This document shows, one piece after another, positions 1 to 6,993 of a stretch of 9,946 nucleotides of DNA (positions within the stretch are counted from its first letter, which is position 1; each line of letters begins with the position of its first letter). Origin of the DNA: Bacteroidota bacterium (GTDB lineage: Bacteria > Bacteroidota > Bacteroidia > Chitinophagales > Chitinophagaceae); assembly GCA_023411775.1 (NCBI GenBank), contig JAEYOL010000214.1:1-9946 (forward strand). Direction: 5' to 3'. The notes under the pieces are model-generated. The model did no database searches. It was not told the DNA's origin and saw only the letters and a list, made by a program, of their open reading frames with translations. The translations under genes were made by a program, and so were the position numbers.

Positions 1-464
1 CTGTAATCGTTTGTTCTGACACTATCACAAAAGACAAAGGCGAGGATACCAGCGGGCAAAAGATCATAGACAAGCTTGAACAGTTTAGCATTACAGTTTC
101 GGATTACGAGATCATTGCAGATGATAAGGATAAAATACAATCCCACGTGAAAAGCCTATGTGATGCGGATTACGATCTTATCCTGTTGACTGGTGGCACA
201 GGTGTTTCTCCACGTGATAACACACCTGAAGCTGTTCAACCGTTGCTGGATAAGGAATTACCGGGGATCATGGAAACAGCCAGGAACTATGGTCAGCAAC
301 GAAGTCCATTTGCGATGCTCTCACGGGGTATCGCAGGTTTTATAAAGGACACGCTTGTCATTACTTTGCCCGGATCAACCAGTGGTGTTGAAGAATCCAT
401 GGATGCCTTGTTTCCTTACGTATTTCATGTATTCAAGGTCAGGCAGGGAAAAAGGCATGACTAA
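1..464 (+). CDS. moaCB: Molybdenum cofactor biosynthesis protein, MoaB/MogA domain (5' partial; probably the C-terminal part of a MoaC/MoaB bifunctional protein)
   Basis: The frame is open from base 3 and ends at TAA 462-464, so the N-terminus lies outside the window. The visible 153 residues form one MoaB/MogA (MoCF_biosynth) domain. The first strand reads VIVCSD, followed by a D-T-S-G segment, the nucleotide/molybdopterin-binding loop TGGTGVSPRDNTPEAV, and the late LPGSTSGVEESMDALFP segment. Proteins of this family adenylylate molybdopterin before molybdenum insertion, in the cytoplasm. The AMLSRGIAGF stretch and the FPYVFHVF...RHD ending resemble, from memory, the MoaC/MoaB fusions common in Bacteroidota; there the MoaC half, which makes cyclic pyranopterin monophosphate, would lie upstream. 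A stand-alone MoaB or MogA missing only a few residues is the alternative and cannot be excluded. The gene converges on the EF-G paralogue, with a terminator hairpin in between. The domain call is very secure, the fusion call moderate. Confidence 0.88.
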   Translation, partial: VIVCSDTITKDKGEDTSGQKIIDKLEQFSITVSDYEIIADDKDKIQSHVKSLCDADYDLILLTGGTGVSPRDNTPEAVQPLLDKELPGIMETARNYGQQRSPFAMLSRGIAGFIKDTLVITLPGSTSGVEESMDALFPYVFHVFKVRQGKRHD

Positions 465-494
465 TTAGTGATACTGCTCTTCATGTAATTCAGG

Positions 495-532
495 AAAAAA
501 AGAGCGAACCGGTTGGTTCGCCCTGCTTCTTT
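495..532. terminator. Bidirectional intrinsic terminator between convergent genes
   Basis: A perfect 7-bp stem (GCGAACC 504-510 with GGTTCGC 515-521) encloses the loop GGTT. Read on the minus strand, the stem is followed by TC and a run of seven T (bases 501-495), a good terminator for the EF-G paralogue, whose stop lies about 35 bases upstream. Read on the plus strand, the tail is only moderately T-rich (CCTGCTTCTTT), so it is a weaker stop for the molybdenum-cofactor gene. Confidence 0.75.
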
Positions 533-555
533 GGAGATATTTCAAAAAAGAAATT

Positions 556-2691
556 CTACACCAGTTCTTCTTTTGCTGTTTTATTGTATTCTTCGATAAG
601 CCTTTTCTGAAGATCAAAGGGCACAGGCTCATATGCCAGGAAGCTCATTTTAAACTTTGCCCTGCCCTGAGTGATCGAGCGCAGCGAAGAGGAATACCCA
701 TCCATCTCGGCGAGAGGCACCCTGGCGATGATCTTTTGAAAATGTCCCTCGCTGTCGATGCCTTCCACGATTGCGCGCCGGCTTTGCAGGTCTCCCATCA
801 CAGCGCCGGTCAGGTCGTCGGGGCATAATACTTCCACGCGATAGATCGGCTCGAGTACCTGCGGATCCGCCTGTTGGAAAGCCTGGCGAAATGCCTGTAG
901 ACCGGCGATCTTAAATGAAATATCATTGCTGTCGACCGGGTGCATTTTACCATCATATACGCATACCCGAATATCCCGAGCATAGGAACCCGTCAAAGGA
1001 CCATTATGCATTTTCTCCATCACGCCTTTCAGGATGGAAGGAAGGAATCGCGCATCGATTGCGCCGCCCACAATACAATTATAAAAAACCAGCTTTCCAC
1101 CCCAGTCGAGGTCATAAACATCCCTGCCCCTCACCGTAAGGTCTCTTGGTTCATCCATGCCCTCATGCCAGGGTTCGATTCGCATAAATACTTCACCAAA
1201 CTGACCGGCGCCTCCGCTTTGCTTTTTGTGGCGGTAACTGGCGTCGGCCATCTTGCGGATCGTTTCGCGGTAAGCAATCTTTGGTTTCACAAATTTCACT
1301 TCCAGTTTGTGATTGTGTTCGATCTTCCATTTCGCCACCGCGAGGTGCATATCTCCCTGGCAATGGATCAGGGTTTGTTTCAACTCAGGTGAGACTTCTA
1401 CAAGCAAAGTGGGATCTTCTTCACGTAGCTGGTGCATCGCCTGCGACAGCTTTTCCTCCTCCCCTTTTTTTATCGTTTCAATAGCCACCGTCATGTTGGG
1501 TGGCGGGAATTCGATCGAAGGCAATTCGTAGTTCTTACCGCGAGCATGAAGTGTATTGTTTACATGGGTGTTCTTCAATTTTAAAGTGGCGCCAATATCA
1601 CCAGCCACCAATTCATTTACATTCGTACGCTTGTTACCTTCAACCAGGAACAACTGGGATATCTTCTCCGTCACACCCGTTGATTCATTTTCCAGTTCCA
1701 TCCCGGTTTTGATAGTGCCCGAATACACTTTAAAGAAAGACAATTCACCTACATGAGGCTCAGACACTGTTTTGTAAATAAATATGCAGGCCGGACCATT
1801 GGCATCACAGGCAAGCTTTTCACCTTTCCTGGTAACCTGCGGCGGCATTTCATTTGCACTGGGGCATACATTATCGATAAAGCCCATCAGGCGGCCGCTT
1901 CCCATGTTTCGTTCTGCAGCCAAGCAAAACAAGGGGAAGATGTCGTGGCTGATCATGGCTTTTTTCAGTCCTATTTTCATCTCATCTTCATCCAGTTCAC
2001 CTTTGTCAAAGTATTTTTCCATTAATGTTTCATCATTACTGGCAATAGCTTCGATCAGTTCTTTATGAAGGTCGTCAGCTCTTTGTTTCTCCTCATCTGG
2101 TATTGGCAATTTCTCAGGCTTACCACCCGCGTCTTTGAATTTGTACATGGTCATTCGCAGTACATCGATGATCTCATGAAAACCTGAGCCTGTTTGTCGC
2201 GGATATTGAACCACGACTACTTTGTTACCAAAATGAGATTTCGCTTCGCGTACCGTTTTTTCAAAATCGGCATCATCATCATCCAGCTTGTTGACGGCAA
2301 AGATCATCGGTGTTCGAAATTTCTCCGTGTACTCCCAAATGATATCCGTTCCTACTTCCACACCCATAACTGCGTTGAGTAGCATCACACCGGTGTCTGC
2401 AACCCGCAAAGCGGAGATCACTTCACCCACAAAGTCGTCGTAGCCTGGTGTATCGAGAATATTTATTTTATAGCCCCGCCATTTTGCGTGGAGGAGTTTG
2501 CTGAAAATAGAATTCCCACGTTCCTGTTCCAGTTCGTGGTAATCTCCTGTAGTATTTTTATCGGCTATATTGCCCCGGCGTGTGATGAGGCCTGCTTCGT
2601 AAAGCATGCACTCCGCTAAACTGGTCTTGCCTGAGCCGGCATGGCCCAGCAAGACAATATTTTTGACATGTGAGGTATCAAATTCTGGCAT
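556..2691 (-). CDS. fusA: Elongation factor G paralogue (EF-G2-like translational GTPase family protein)
   Basis: This is a 711-residue protein with full EF-G architecture: GTP-binding domain (about 1-275), domain II (295-385), domain III (395-465), domain IV (466-610) and domain V (611-695). The P-loop is GHAGSGKT (16-23), the G3 motif DTPGY (80-84) and the G4 motif NKLD (134-137). Domain IV shows AYRETIR and KQSGGAGQFG; domain V shows LEPIYRVEV, VPLAEM and RSITQGRA. EF-G normally drives ribosomal translocation. Here the G3 motif lacks the catalytic His of the usual DTPGH, having Tyr84, and switch I has RGNS (Ser61) where EF-G has RGIT. As I recall, Thermus EF-G-2 has the same Tyr substitution, and the Bacteroides EF-G2 paralogue is reported to lack GTPase activity, so a specialised translation role is likely. 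The frame is open to 2835, but homology begins at the ATG at 2691, giving MPEFDTSHVKNIVLLGHAGS; the 48 upstream codons lack EF-G similarity. No clear promoter was seen; a weak TACATTTT lies at 2720-2713. Confidence 0.93.
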   Translation of the reverse strand: MPEFDTSHVKNIVLLGHAGSGKTSLAECMLYEAGLITRRGNIADKNTTGDYHELEQERGNSIFSKLLHAKWRGYKINILDTPGYDDFVGEVISALRVADTGVMLLNAVMGVEVGTDIIWEYTEKFRTPMIFAVNKLDDDDADFEKTVREAKSHFGNKVVVVQYPRQTGSGFHEIIDVLRMTMYKFKDAGGKPEKLPIPDEEKQRADDLHKELIEAIASNDETLMEKYFDKGELDEDEMKIGLKKAMISHDIFPLFCLAAERNMGSGRLMGFIDNVCPSANEMPPQVTRKGEKLACDANGPACIFIYKTVSEPHVGELSFFKVYSGTIKTGMELENESTGVTEKISQLFLVEGNKRTNVNELVAGDIGATLKLKNTHVNNTLHARGKNYELPSIEFPPPNMTVAIETIKKGEEEKLSQAMHQLREEDPTLLVEVSPELKQTLIHCQGDMHLAVAKWKIEHNHKLEVKFVKPKIAYRETIRKMADASYRHKKQSGGAGQFGEVFMRIEPWHEGMDEPRDLTVRGRDVYDLDWGGKLVFYNCIVGGAIDARFLPSILKGVMEKMHNGPLTGSYARDIRVCVYDGKMHPVDSNDISFKIAGLQAFRQAFQQADPQVLEPIYRVEVLCPDDLTGAVMGDLQSRRAIVEGIDSEGHFQKIIARVPLAEMDGYSSSLRSITQGRAKFKMSFLAYEPVPFDLQKRLIEEYNKTAKEELV

Positions 2692-2805
2692 GATAAATAA
2701 TTTTAAAAGTTGAAAATGTAAATCGTAATCCCGCGTACCGTTTACAAGTTCAATACAATTATCTGCATACCATGTCCTGTATCGTGTAGGATCTACCGGG
2801 TGTTG

Positions 2806-2829
2806 TTCACATTGCCTGCAACCTGTGAA
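2806..2829. repeat. Near-perfect palindrome in the gap before the EF-G paralogue
   Basis: The outer arms TTCACA (2806-2811) and TGTGAA (2824-2829) pair, as do the inner arms TTGC (2812-2815) and GCAA (2818-2821), leaving a CT centre and a two-base CC bulge. This gives up to ten base pairs. It starts about 28 bases after the stop of the coiled-coil gene and more than 100 bases before the EF-G start. No T-run follows on either strand, so a classical intrinsic terminator is unlikely; an RNA hairpin or operator is possible. Confidence 0.45.
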
Positions 2830-2856
2830 TCTCAAAACTTGTAAACTAAATTTTCC

Positions 2857-3234
2857 CTATGACGTTCGGCTTAAATATTCCTCGAATTCTTCTCTGAGGT
2901 CCTGAAGTGTGGATTCTAGTCTCTGATACTGATCTAGCAGGTTTTCATGCTCCGCCATTGTTTCATGATTCAGCTTATTATTGGCATTCATTTCATAATG
3001 CATCTTTTGCTCATGCGATTTTACAGCATGCTTTAGATCATGAATGTTGATGAGCTGAATGTGGAACTGGTTGTGGAGGTGTTCTACCTGCTGAAGTTGA
3101 TCCCTGGAGAGTGAGCGGCTGGCGGTGTCCTGGAGTTTGACCTTGTCTTTCGAAAATTCGTCGCGGTACTGACGAAGCTTTTCTCTCCAGGAATTACACT
3201 CTCCTGTGAGCTGTGAAGTTTCTACCTGAACCAT
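2857..3234 (-). CDS. Hypothetical His-rich coiled-coil protein
   Basis: A 125-residue protein with no signal peptide or membrane segment, presumably cytoplasmic. I do not recognise a named family. It is strongly charged and polar, rich in Glu, Gln, Lys, Asn and His, and from about residue 12 to the end looks like continuous amphipathic helix with heptad-like leucine spacing (for example the LLDQYQRLESTLQDL stretch, 99-113). Nine histidines fall between residues 52 and 96 (52, 54, 58, 65, 69, 74, 79, 90, 96), several one heptad or half-heptad apart. It has one Cys (13) and one Trp (16). The ATG at 3234 is the first start; no Shine-Dalgarno sequence is visible. It lies upstream of the EF-G paralogue in the same direction, with a 165-base gap, so cotranscription is possible but not shown. 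The composition and intact frame support a real gene; function is unknown. Confidence 0.7.
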   Translation of the reverse strand: MVQVETSQLTGECNSWREKLRQYRDEFSKDKVKLQDTASRSLSRDQLQQVEHLHNQFHIQLINIHDLKHAVKSHEQKMHYEMNANNKLNHETMAEHENLLDQYQRLESTLQDLREEFEEYLSRTS

Positions 3235-3441
3235 GGGATTTTAATTTAAAAAGTGAATAATCTTGTTTACTCAAACTTTTTCCCTGGGGTTTTGGATGGT
3301 GTATGTAATTTAAAACTTCTTTCCCGTAAAAACAGGTTTTTTTTATCACAAAAAATCCAATATTGACGTGATTTTAGTCATAATTGCGCCTAATGGCTTT
3401 TTTTACTGTTTATCGTTACATTCATCGTTTAAAAACCATCT
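3235..3441. other. Divergent intergenic region, A/T-rich
   Basis: This 207-base gap separates the coiled-coil gene (leftward) and the acetyltransferase gene (rightward), so it should hold both promoters. It is A/T-rich with homopolymer tracts (T-runs near 3336-3344 and 3398-3404) and an AAAAAC-AG-GTTTTT palindrome at 3328-3341. A short TGAC/GTCA inverted pair lies at 3364-3367 and 3377-3380. I could not find a convincing TAnnTTTG element with a correctly spaced TTTG for either gene. Confidence 0.35.
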
Positions 3442-3999
3442 ATGCTTGAGCTGCAATTCAGTCCATTTCCAGTACTGCTAACCAATAGGCTAACACTGCG
3501 AAAGATCAGCGAAGGGGATATTCCTTCAATTTTTGCGATGCGAAGCAGTGAAGAAATGATGCGTTATATTGACCGGCCAAGGGCACAGTCAACCGAAGAG
3601 GCGGCTAAACTGGTGAACTCCATCCTGGAATCACTGGCAAAGAATGAGGGTATCACCTGGGCTATTACCGTTACCGGTCAAACAGACCTGGCAGGAACAA
3701 TTGGTTTCTGGAAGATCACCCCTGAGCACTACCGGGCGGAAATTGGTTACATGCTGCGTACAGAATACCAGCACCAGGGAATAATGCATGAAGCCCTGTC
3801 TGCAGTTTTGGATTATGGGTTTAAAGACATGAACCTGCATTCGGTTGAAGCAAATGTCAACCCTGCCAATGAAGCTTCTATCAGGCTGCTCGAACGAAAC
3901 AATTTTATACTCGAGGGCAGGTTCAGGGAAAACTATTTCTACAATGGTAAATTCCTTGACAGTAATATCTACTCCCTGTTGACCCCGTTGAAACAGTAA
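3442..3999 (+). CDS. GNAT family N-acetyltransferase, RimJ/RimL-like
   Basis: A 185-residue cytoplasmic protein matching the Acetyltransf_3 (RimJ/RimL/YdaF-like) branch of GNAT enzymes in length and layout. The N-terminal segment LLTNRLTLRKISEGDIPSIF (12-31) is the usual opening of this branch. Residues 72-91 and 98-106 (AEIGYMLRT) form the central strands. The acetyl-CoA pyrophosphate loop is QHQGIM (110-115), a normal variant for this branch. The C-terminal core ANVNPANEASIRLLERNNF (137-155) is the typical N-x-x-S/LLE-x-x-F segment. Family members acetylate N-terminal amines of ribosomal proteins, amino acids or small molecules using acetyl-CoA; the substrate cannot be told from sequence. 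The gene stands alone, divergent from the coiled-coil gene, and ends 9 bases from the stop of the convergent TonB-dependent receptor gene. No Shine-Dalgarno sequence precedes the ATG. Confidence 0.9.
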   Translation: MLELQFSPFPVLLTNRLTLRKISEGDIPSIFAMRSSEEMMRYIDRPRAQSTEEAAKLVNSILESLAKNEGITWAITVTGQTDLAGTIGFWKITPEHYRAEIGYMLRTEYQHQGIMHEALSAVLDYGFKDMNLHSVEANVNPANEASIRLLERNNFILEGRFRENYFYNGKFLDSNIYSLLTPLKQ

Positions 4000-4008
4000 A
4001 ACCTAATT

Positions 4009-6375
4009 TCAAAACCTGACCCTTAGAGTAACGCCATAAGTTTCGGGATTTCCAATATGGATGGCACCAAAATCATACGCGTAGGCAATGTACCTGGTAT
4101 TGGCCAGGTTTCTGCCCCAAAACATTAACTCTCCATAACGCGCACTAATTCCGACCCTCGCATTTAGCAAGCTGTAAGCATCTTGTGAGATGTTGTTGGA
4201 AAGATCGAAATATTGCTCACCCAGGTGCATCCACTCACCCCTTACCACCAGTTTCAACTGTTTGCGTGTACTGAGGTTAAGACTATACTGGGCGGCTAAC
4301 ATAGAAGTGATATCGGGTGTAAACACCTGCTTTTTACCCGCCAGATCAACGGACGCACCATTTTGCGACAATTTTAAAGTCTTATACGTAGCATCCGTAA
4401 ATCCAAAATTGTATTCAATCTCCAGTCCTTTTAGAGGTGTAGTAGCGAGTTCCAATTCCGCGCCCTTACTGTTCAATTTGCCTGCATTGCGGGTAATCGT
4501 GATCGCATCAGGTAATATCAAAGTAGGCACCTGCACATCTGTGACCTGTGTCAGGAAAAATGCCATATTCAACCGTAGACGATTATCGAAGAAATTGTTT
4601 TTGATACCAATCTCCAGGTTATTACTGTACTCAGGTTTGTAAGGGTATAATGGAGGCTGGGATGGATCAGTGGCCGACAATTGTGTAAGCCCACCGGTTC
4701 TGAAACCCCGGCTATATGTCGCAAACAGGTTACTACTGGCGGCCAGTTTATACATGATTCCAAGTTTGGGAGAAATCGCATTGAAACTGGTGGTAGCGCT
4801 AGTATCGGGACGGGTCACCATGGGCGGGTTCGAAGACTTCTGGTACTCGCCCAGCACATGGAACTTTTTCTTTTCATAGTCGAAACGCAGACCGCCGATG
4901 ATATCGATCTTTTCATTTATGGCATAAACCACCTGTCCAAAAACAGCTCCACCACTGTTCTTTCCTGTAGACGAAGTGATAGATGAAAAATCTGTATCAG
5001 GTGCACCCATCATGCCGGCATCCATACCAAAATGAGTAGCCTGTTTTACCGGGTTGTGTTGTGTAAATAAATAAGCACCCGCGGTCCATTTCAGTGAACT
5101 GGTGTTCATGGCGGGTGATGATAATTTGAATTCTTGTGTCCATGCGGTTACCTTGTTCCAGTCATCACCATAATTGTTGATAACCGTGACCCCGTCAATG
5201 GGTGAAAAATCACCATCCAGCGGCAGCGTATAGTATCGATGATTAGACTGGTAGGCCGTCTGCGAACTAAAATTAAAGCTGGGTCCTGCATAGTTTGCCG
5301 TAAATGAACCATTAAATGTATTATCGATCATTTTGGATGTCGCATTCTGGGTCAGCACATGACCTGCTTTCAGGAACTCTTCAAAGCTACCTGTGGGAAA
5401 TGCAAGCGGAAACGGACCATTGTTCCTGTTGTCATTATGCTTGGCATTTAGCCCAAGTGACCATTTTTCGCTGATAATATATTTGAGGTAGTAGTTACCC
5501 GTTATACTGTTTTGTTTATCGTAAGATGAATTATTGAATTCGTTTTTATAAAATCCATCCCGGCTATTATACATGATGGAAGCGCCGGCATATAATTTAT
5601 TTGCAATAACCGGTGTTCGCAACCCGGCAATAAACCGCTGCTGGTTAAAGTTCCCTATGGAAACCTCTGCAAATCCACATGTTTTGTTTGTAGGTTGCCT
5701 GGTGATGATATTGATCACACCTCCCATGGCATTTCGACCATACAGTGTTCCCTGCGGGCCACGCAACACTTCGATACGTTCTACATCAAACAACTGGGGA
5801 ATATAAGTATCGAGATTAAACTGGTTCACGCCATCAATATAAGTTGCAACGGCCTGGTCATAAGAAGTGGTGGCAATACCGCGAATGGATGTGACATTTC
5901 TCTCATCACCTGAGCTGGCGGAATACATATTTGGAATAATGGCAGTAAGCTCACGTGTATTCCATAACCTGTATTGCTGCACCTGCCGGGCTGAAAGCGC
6001 AGAAATGCTGAAAGGAATATCATGTAGAGATTCTTCTATTTTTTGGGCGCTGACCAGTACTGCATCCAACTGTTGCGATTCATCCTCAAGCACAATTTCT
6101 GTGGTGCCTGACCCTGGTAATACGACCTCCAAATTGAGCGTGGCGTAGCCAACGGCTGAGATTTGCGTTGTGTATTTTCCTGCCGGTATATTATTTATAT
6201 TGAAATTTCCTTTGACGTCAGTTGCAACACCGCGATTTGTATTGAGAAGGTAGACAGTAGCCCCGGCAATTGGGAGATCATGTGTATCGGAGACTTTGCC
6301 GGAGAAGCTGGTGAGCTGCTGGGCCCGAACACTGGAATAAAAAATTACCAATGCTCCCAAAATTAGTATTCTCAT
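4009..6375 (-). CDS. TonB-dependent receptor with carboxypeptidase-regulatory-like domain (probable siderophore/iron or small-ligand importer)
   Basis: This 788-residue outer-membrane protein begins with a signal peptide (1-18, cleavage likely after SSVRA). A carboxypeptidase-regulatory-like beta-sandwich follows (about 23-98; FSGKVSD, IAGATVYL, GVATDVKGNF, SAVGYATL). A TonB-box-like stretch (DAVLVSAQK, 104-112) leads into the plug domain (about 114-226), with the conserved IEVLRGPQGTLYGRNAMGG segment (201-219). The remaining roughly 550 residues are a 22-strand-type beta barrel containing NLFATYSRGFRTGG and ending in Phe (GVTLRVRF), the outer-membrane assembly signal. Such receptors import ligands using energy from TonB-ExbBD. 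The overall look is closer to FyuA/siderophore receptors than to SusC: it is shorter than SusC proteins and no susD gene adjoins. No FecR or sigma factor is nearby either, so the ligand is unassigned. It has its own promoter candidate at 6464-6494 and two inverted repeats in the leader. Confidence 0.93.
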   Translation of the reverse strand: MRILILGALVIFYSSVRAQQLTSFSGKVSDTHDLPIAGATVYLLNTNRGVATDVKGNFNINNIPAGKYTTQISAVGYATLNLEVVLPGSGTTEIVLEDESQQLDAVLVSAQKIEESLHDIPFSISALSARQVQQYRLWNTRELTAIIPNMYSASSGDERNVTSIRGIATTSYDQAVATYIDGVNQFNLDTYIPQLFDVERIEVLRGPQGTLYGRNAMGGVINIITRQPTNKTCGFAEVSIGNFNQQRFIAGLRTPVIANKLYAGASIMYNSRDGFYKNEFNNSSYDKQNSITGNYYLKYIISEKWSLGLNAKHNDNRNNGPFPLAFPTGSFEEFLKAGHVLTQNATSKMIDNTFNGSFTANYAGPSFNFSSQTAYQSNHRYYTLPLDGDFSPIDGVTVINNYGDDWNKVTAWTQEFKLSSPAMNTSSLKWTAGAYLFTQHNPVKQATHFGMDAGMMGAPDTDFSSITSSTGKNSGGAVFGQVVYAINEKIDIIGGLRFDYEKKKFHVLGEYQKSSNPPMVTRPDTSATTSFNAISPKLGIMYKLAASSNLFATYSRGFRTGGLTQLSATDPSQPPLYPYKPEYSNNLEIGIKNNFFDNRLRLNMAFFLTQVTDVQVPTLILPDAITITRNAGKLNSKGAELELATTPLKGLEIEYNFGFTDATYKTLKLSQNGASVDLAGKKQVFTPDITSMLAAQYSLNLSTRKQLKLVVRGEWMHLGEQYFDLSNNISQDAYSLLNARVGISARYGELMFWGRNLANTRYIAYAYDFGAIHIGNPETYGVTLRVRF

Positions 6376-6402
6376 AATGCGGATGGTATTTAAAAGGATA
6401 AA

Positions 6403-6450
6403 AGTCTATCAGACTGAATTAAAGACTTATACAGATTAATCGAATAAGTC
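6403..6450. repeat. Two inverted repeats in the TonB-dependent receptor leader (possible operator or RNA hairpins)
   Basis: The first repeat is AGTCT (6403-6407) and AGACT (6411-6415) around a three-base centre. The second is GACTTAT (6424-6430) and ATAAGTC (6444-6450) with a 13-base spacer. Both use a shared GACT/AGTC core and lie between the predicted promoter and the ATG at 6375. They could be a regulator binding site controlling receptor expression, or two small hairpins in the mRNA leader. They do not match the classical Fur box. Confidence 0.4.
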
Positions 6451-6463
6451 ATAATCAGTTATA

Positions 6464-6494
6464 CAAAATTGGGTGATTTTTATCAGAAATCAAA
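6464..6494 (-). promoter_or_regulatory. Bacteroidota-type promoter candidate for the TonB-dependent receptor gene
   Basis: Read on the minus strand, TTTG (6494-6491) is followed after exactly 19 bases by CAATTTTG (6471-6464), a 7-of-8 match to the Bacteroidota -7 element TAnnTTTG with TTTG at -33. Transcription would start near 6457, giving a leader of about 80 bases that contains the inverted repeats. Confidence 0.5.
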
Positions 6495-6529
6495 GTAAGC
6501 CCCTATTCCCCAATGACAATCACGCATTC

Positions 6530-6907
6530 TTAATTGCTCTCACCGGAAGGATCGGCTCCATTCTTACCGTTGTCGGATGGTTTTGTATTGGAGGTATTGT
6601 TCCTGATCTTTAACTGGAAGTCTGAATTGAGACTGATCACATAGTTGTTTTGCCTGAGTAACGTCTTCGAAACTTCGTCTTCCATCAGCGCGGCAACAAG
6701 TTCTTTTGCCGGCGCAGACTGGCTGACTGTTTTGAAACGGCCTTCTACCAATTCAATATTGAAAGAGCAGGCGGGTTTACGACTCCGGCTCCCTTTTTCA
6801 AAATCAATGCGGTTTAATCCCAGGCTTTGTTCTGTTGATGCTGATCTTTTCAATAAGATCCTGATAACAGGCAAATACTTGTTCCAAACCTGTGTGTAAA
6901 TATTCAT
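6530..6907 (-). CDS. Conserved-looking small hypothetical protein
   Basis: A 125-residue protein with no signal peptide or membrane segment. I have an impression of similar short Bacteroidota proteins with the opening MNIYTQVWNKYLPVIRILLK, but no family name or function. The N-terminal third is basic and helical-looking. The middle (about 47-102) alternates strand-like and helical segments (SFNIELVEGRF, KELVAALMEDEV, YVISLNSDFQLKIRN), which suggests a small alpha/beta fold. The last 23 residues are rich in Asn, Ser, Gly and Pro and probably disordered. The start is the ATG at 6907, about 30 bases from the predicted transcription start of an upstream promoter candidate. It lies behind the TonB-dependent receptor gene in the same direction (154-base gap), but the receptor appears to have its own promoter. 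It is divergent from the Pr6Pr gene. No intrinsic terminator was seen after its stop. Confidence 0.72.
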   Translation of the reverse strand: MNIYTQVWNKYLPVIRILLKRSASTEQSLGLNRIDFEKGSRSRKPACSFNIELVEGRFKTVSQSAPAKELVAALMEDEVSKTLLRQNNYVISLNSDFQLKIRNNTSNTKPSDNGKNGADPSGESN

Positions 6908-6944
6908 TAGGTTATTTTTAATCGCTCTCCGGTGGCCTGTTATG

Positions 6945-6975
6945 CAAATTTACTGATCCCGGCACAAACCATAAA
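6945..6975 (-). promoter_or_regulatory. Bacteroidota-type promoter candidate for the small hypothetical gene
   Basis: On the minus strand, TAAATTTG (6952-6945) matches TAnnTTTG at all eight positions. TTTA (6975-6972), a 3-of-4 match to TTTG, precedes it by exactly 19 bases. A start of transcription near 6938 would give a leader of about 30 bases. Confidence 0.5.
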
Positions 6976-6993
6976 TTGTGTAAAATTTTATGC

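Noticed and set aside
940..1392. 150-codon plus-strand frame, and several shorter ones, opposite the EF-G gene
   Set aside because: They lie wholly antisense to a strongly conserved coding sequence and their translations look like random His/Ser/Pro-rich shadows.
2692..2835. 48-codon N-terminal extension of the EF-G paralogue frame
   Set aside because: The stretch has no EF-G similarity, contains the intergenic palindrome, and the natural EF-G opening starts at the ATG at 2691.
3769..3786. Apparently degenerate acetyl-CoA loop (QHQGIM) in the GNAT protein
   Set aside because: GIM in this position is normal for the RimJ/RimL/YdaF branch, so it does not suggest an inactive enzyme.
4190..4642. 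150-codon plus-strand frame opposite the TonB-dependent receptor
   Set aside because: It is antisense to clear beta-barrel coding sequence and has no recognisable domain.
6976..6993. TTG start for the Pr6Pr protein
   Set aside because: The ATG at 6994 is in frame, only six codons later, and directly precedes the first membrane segment.
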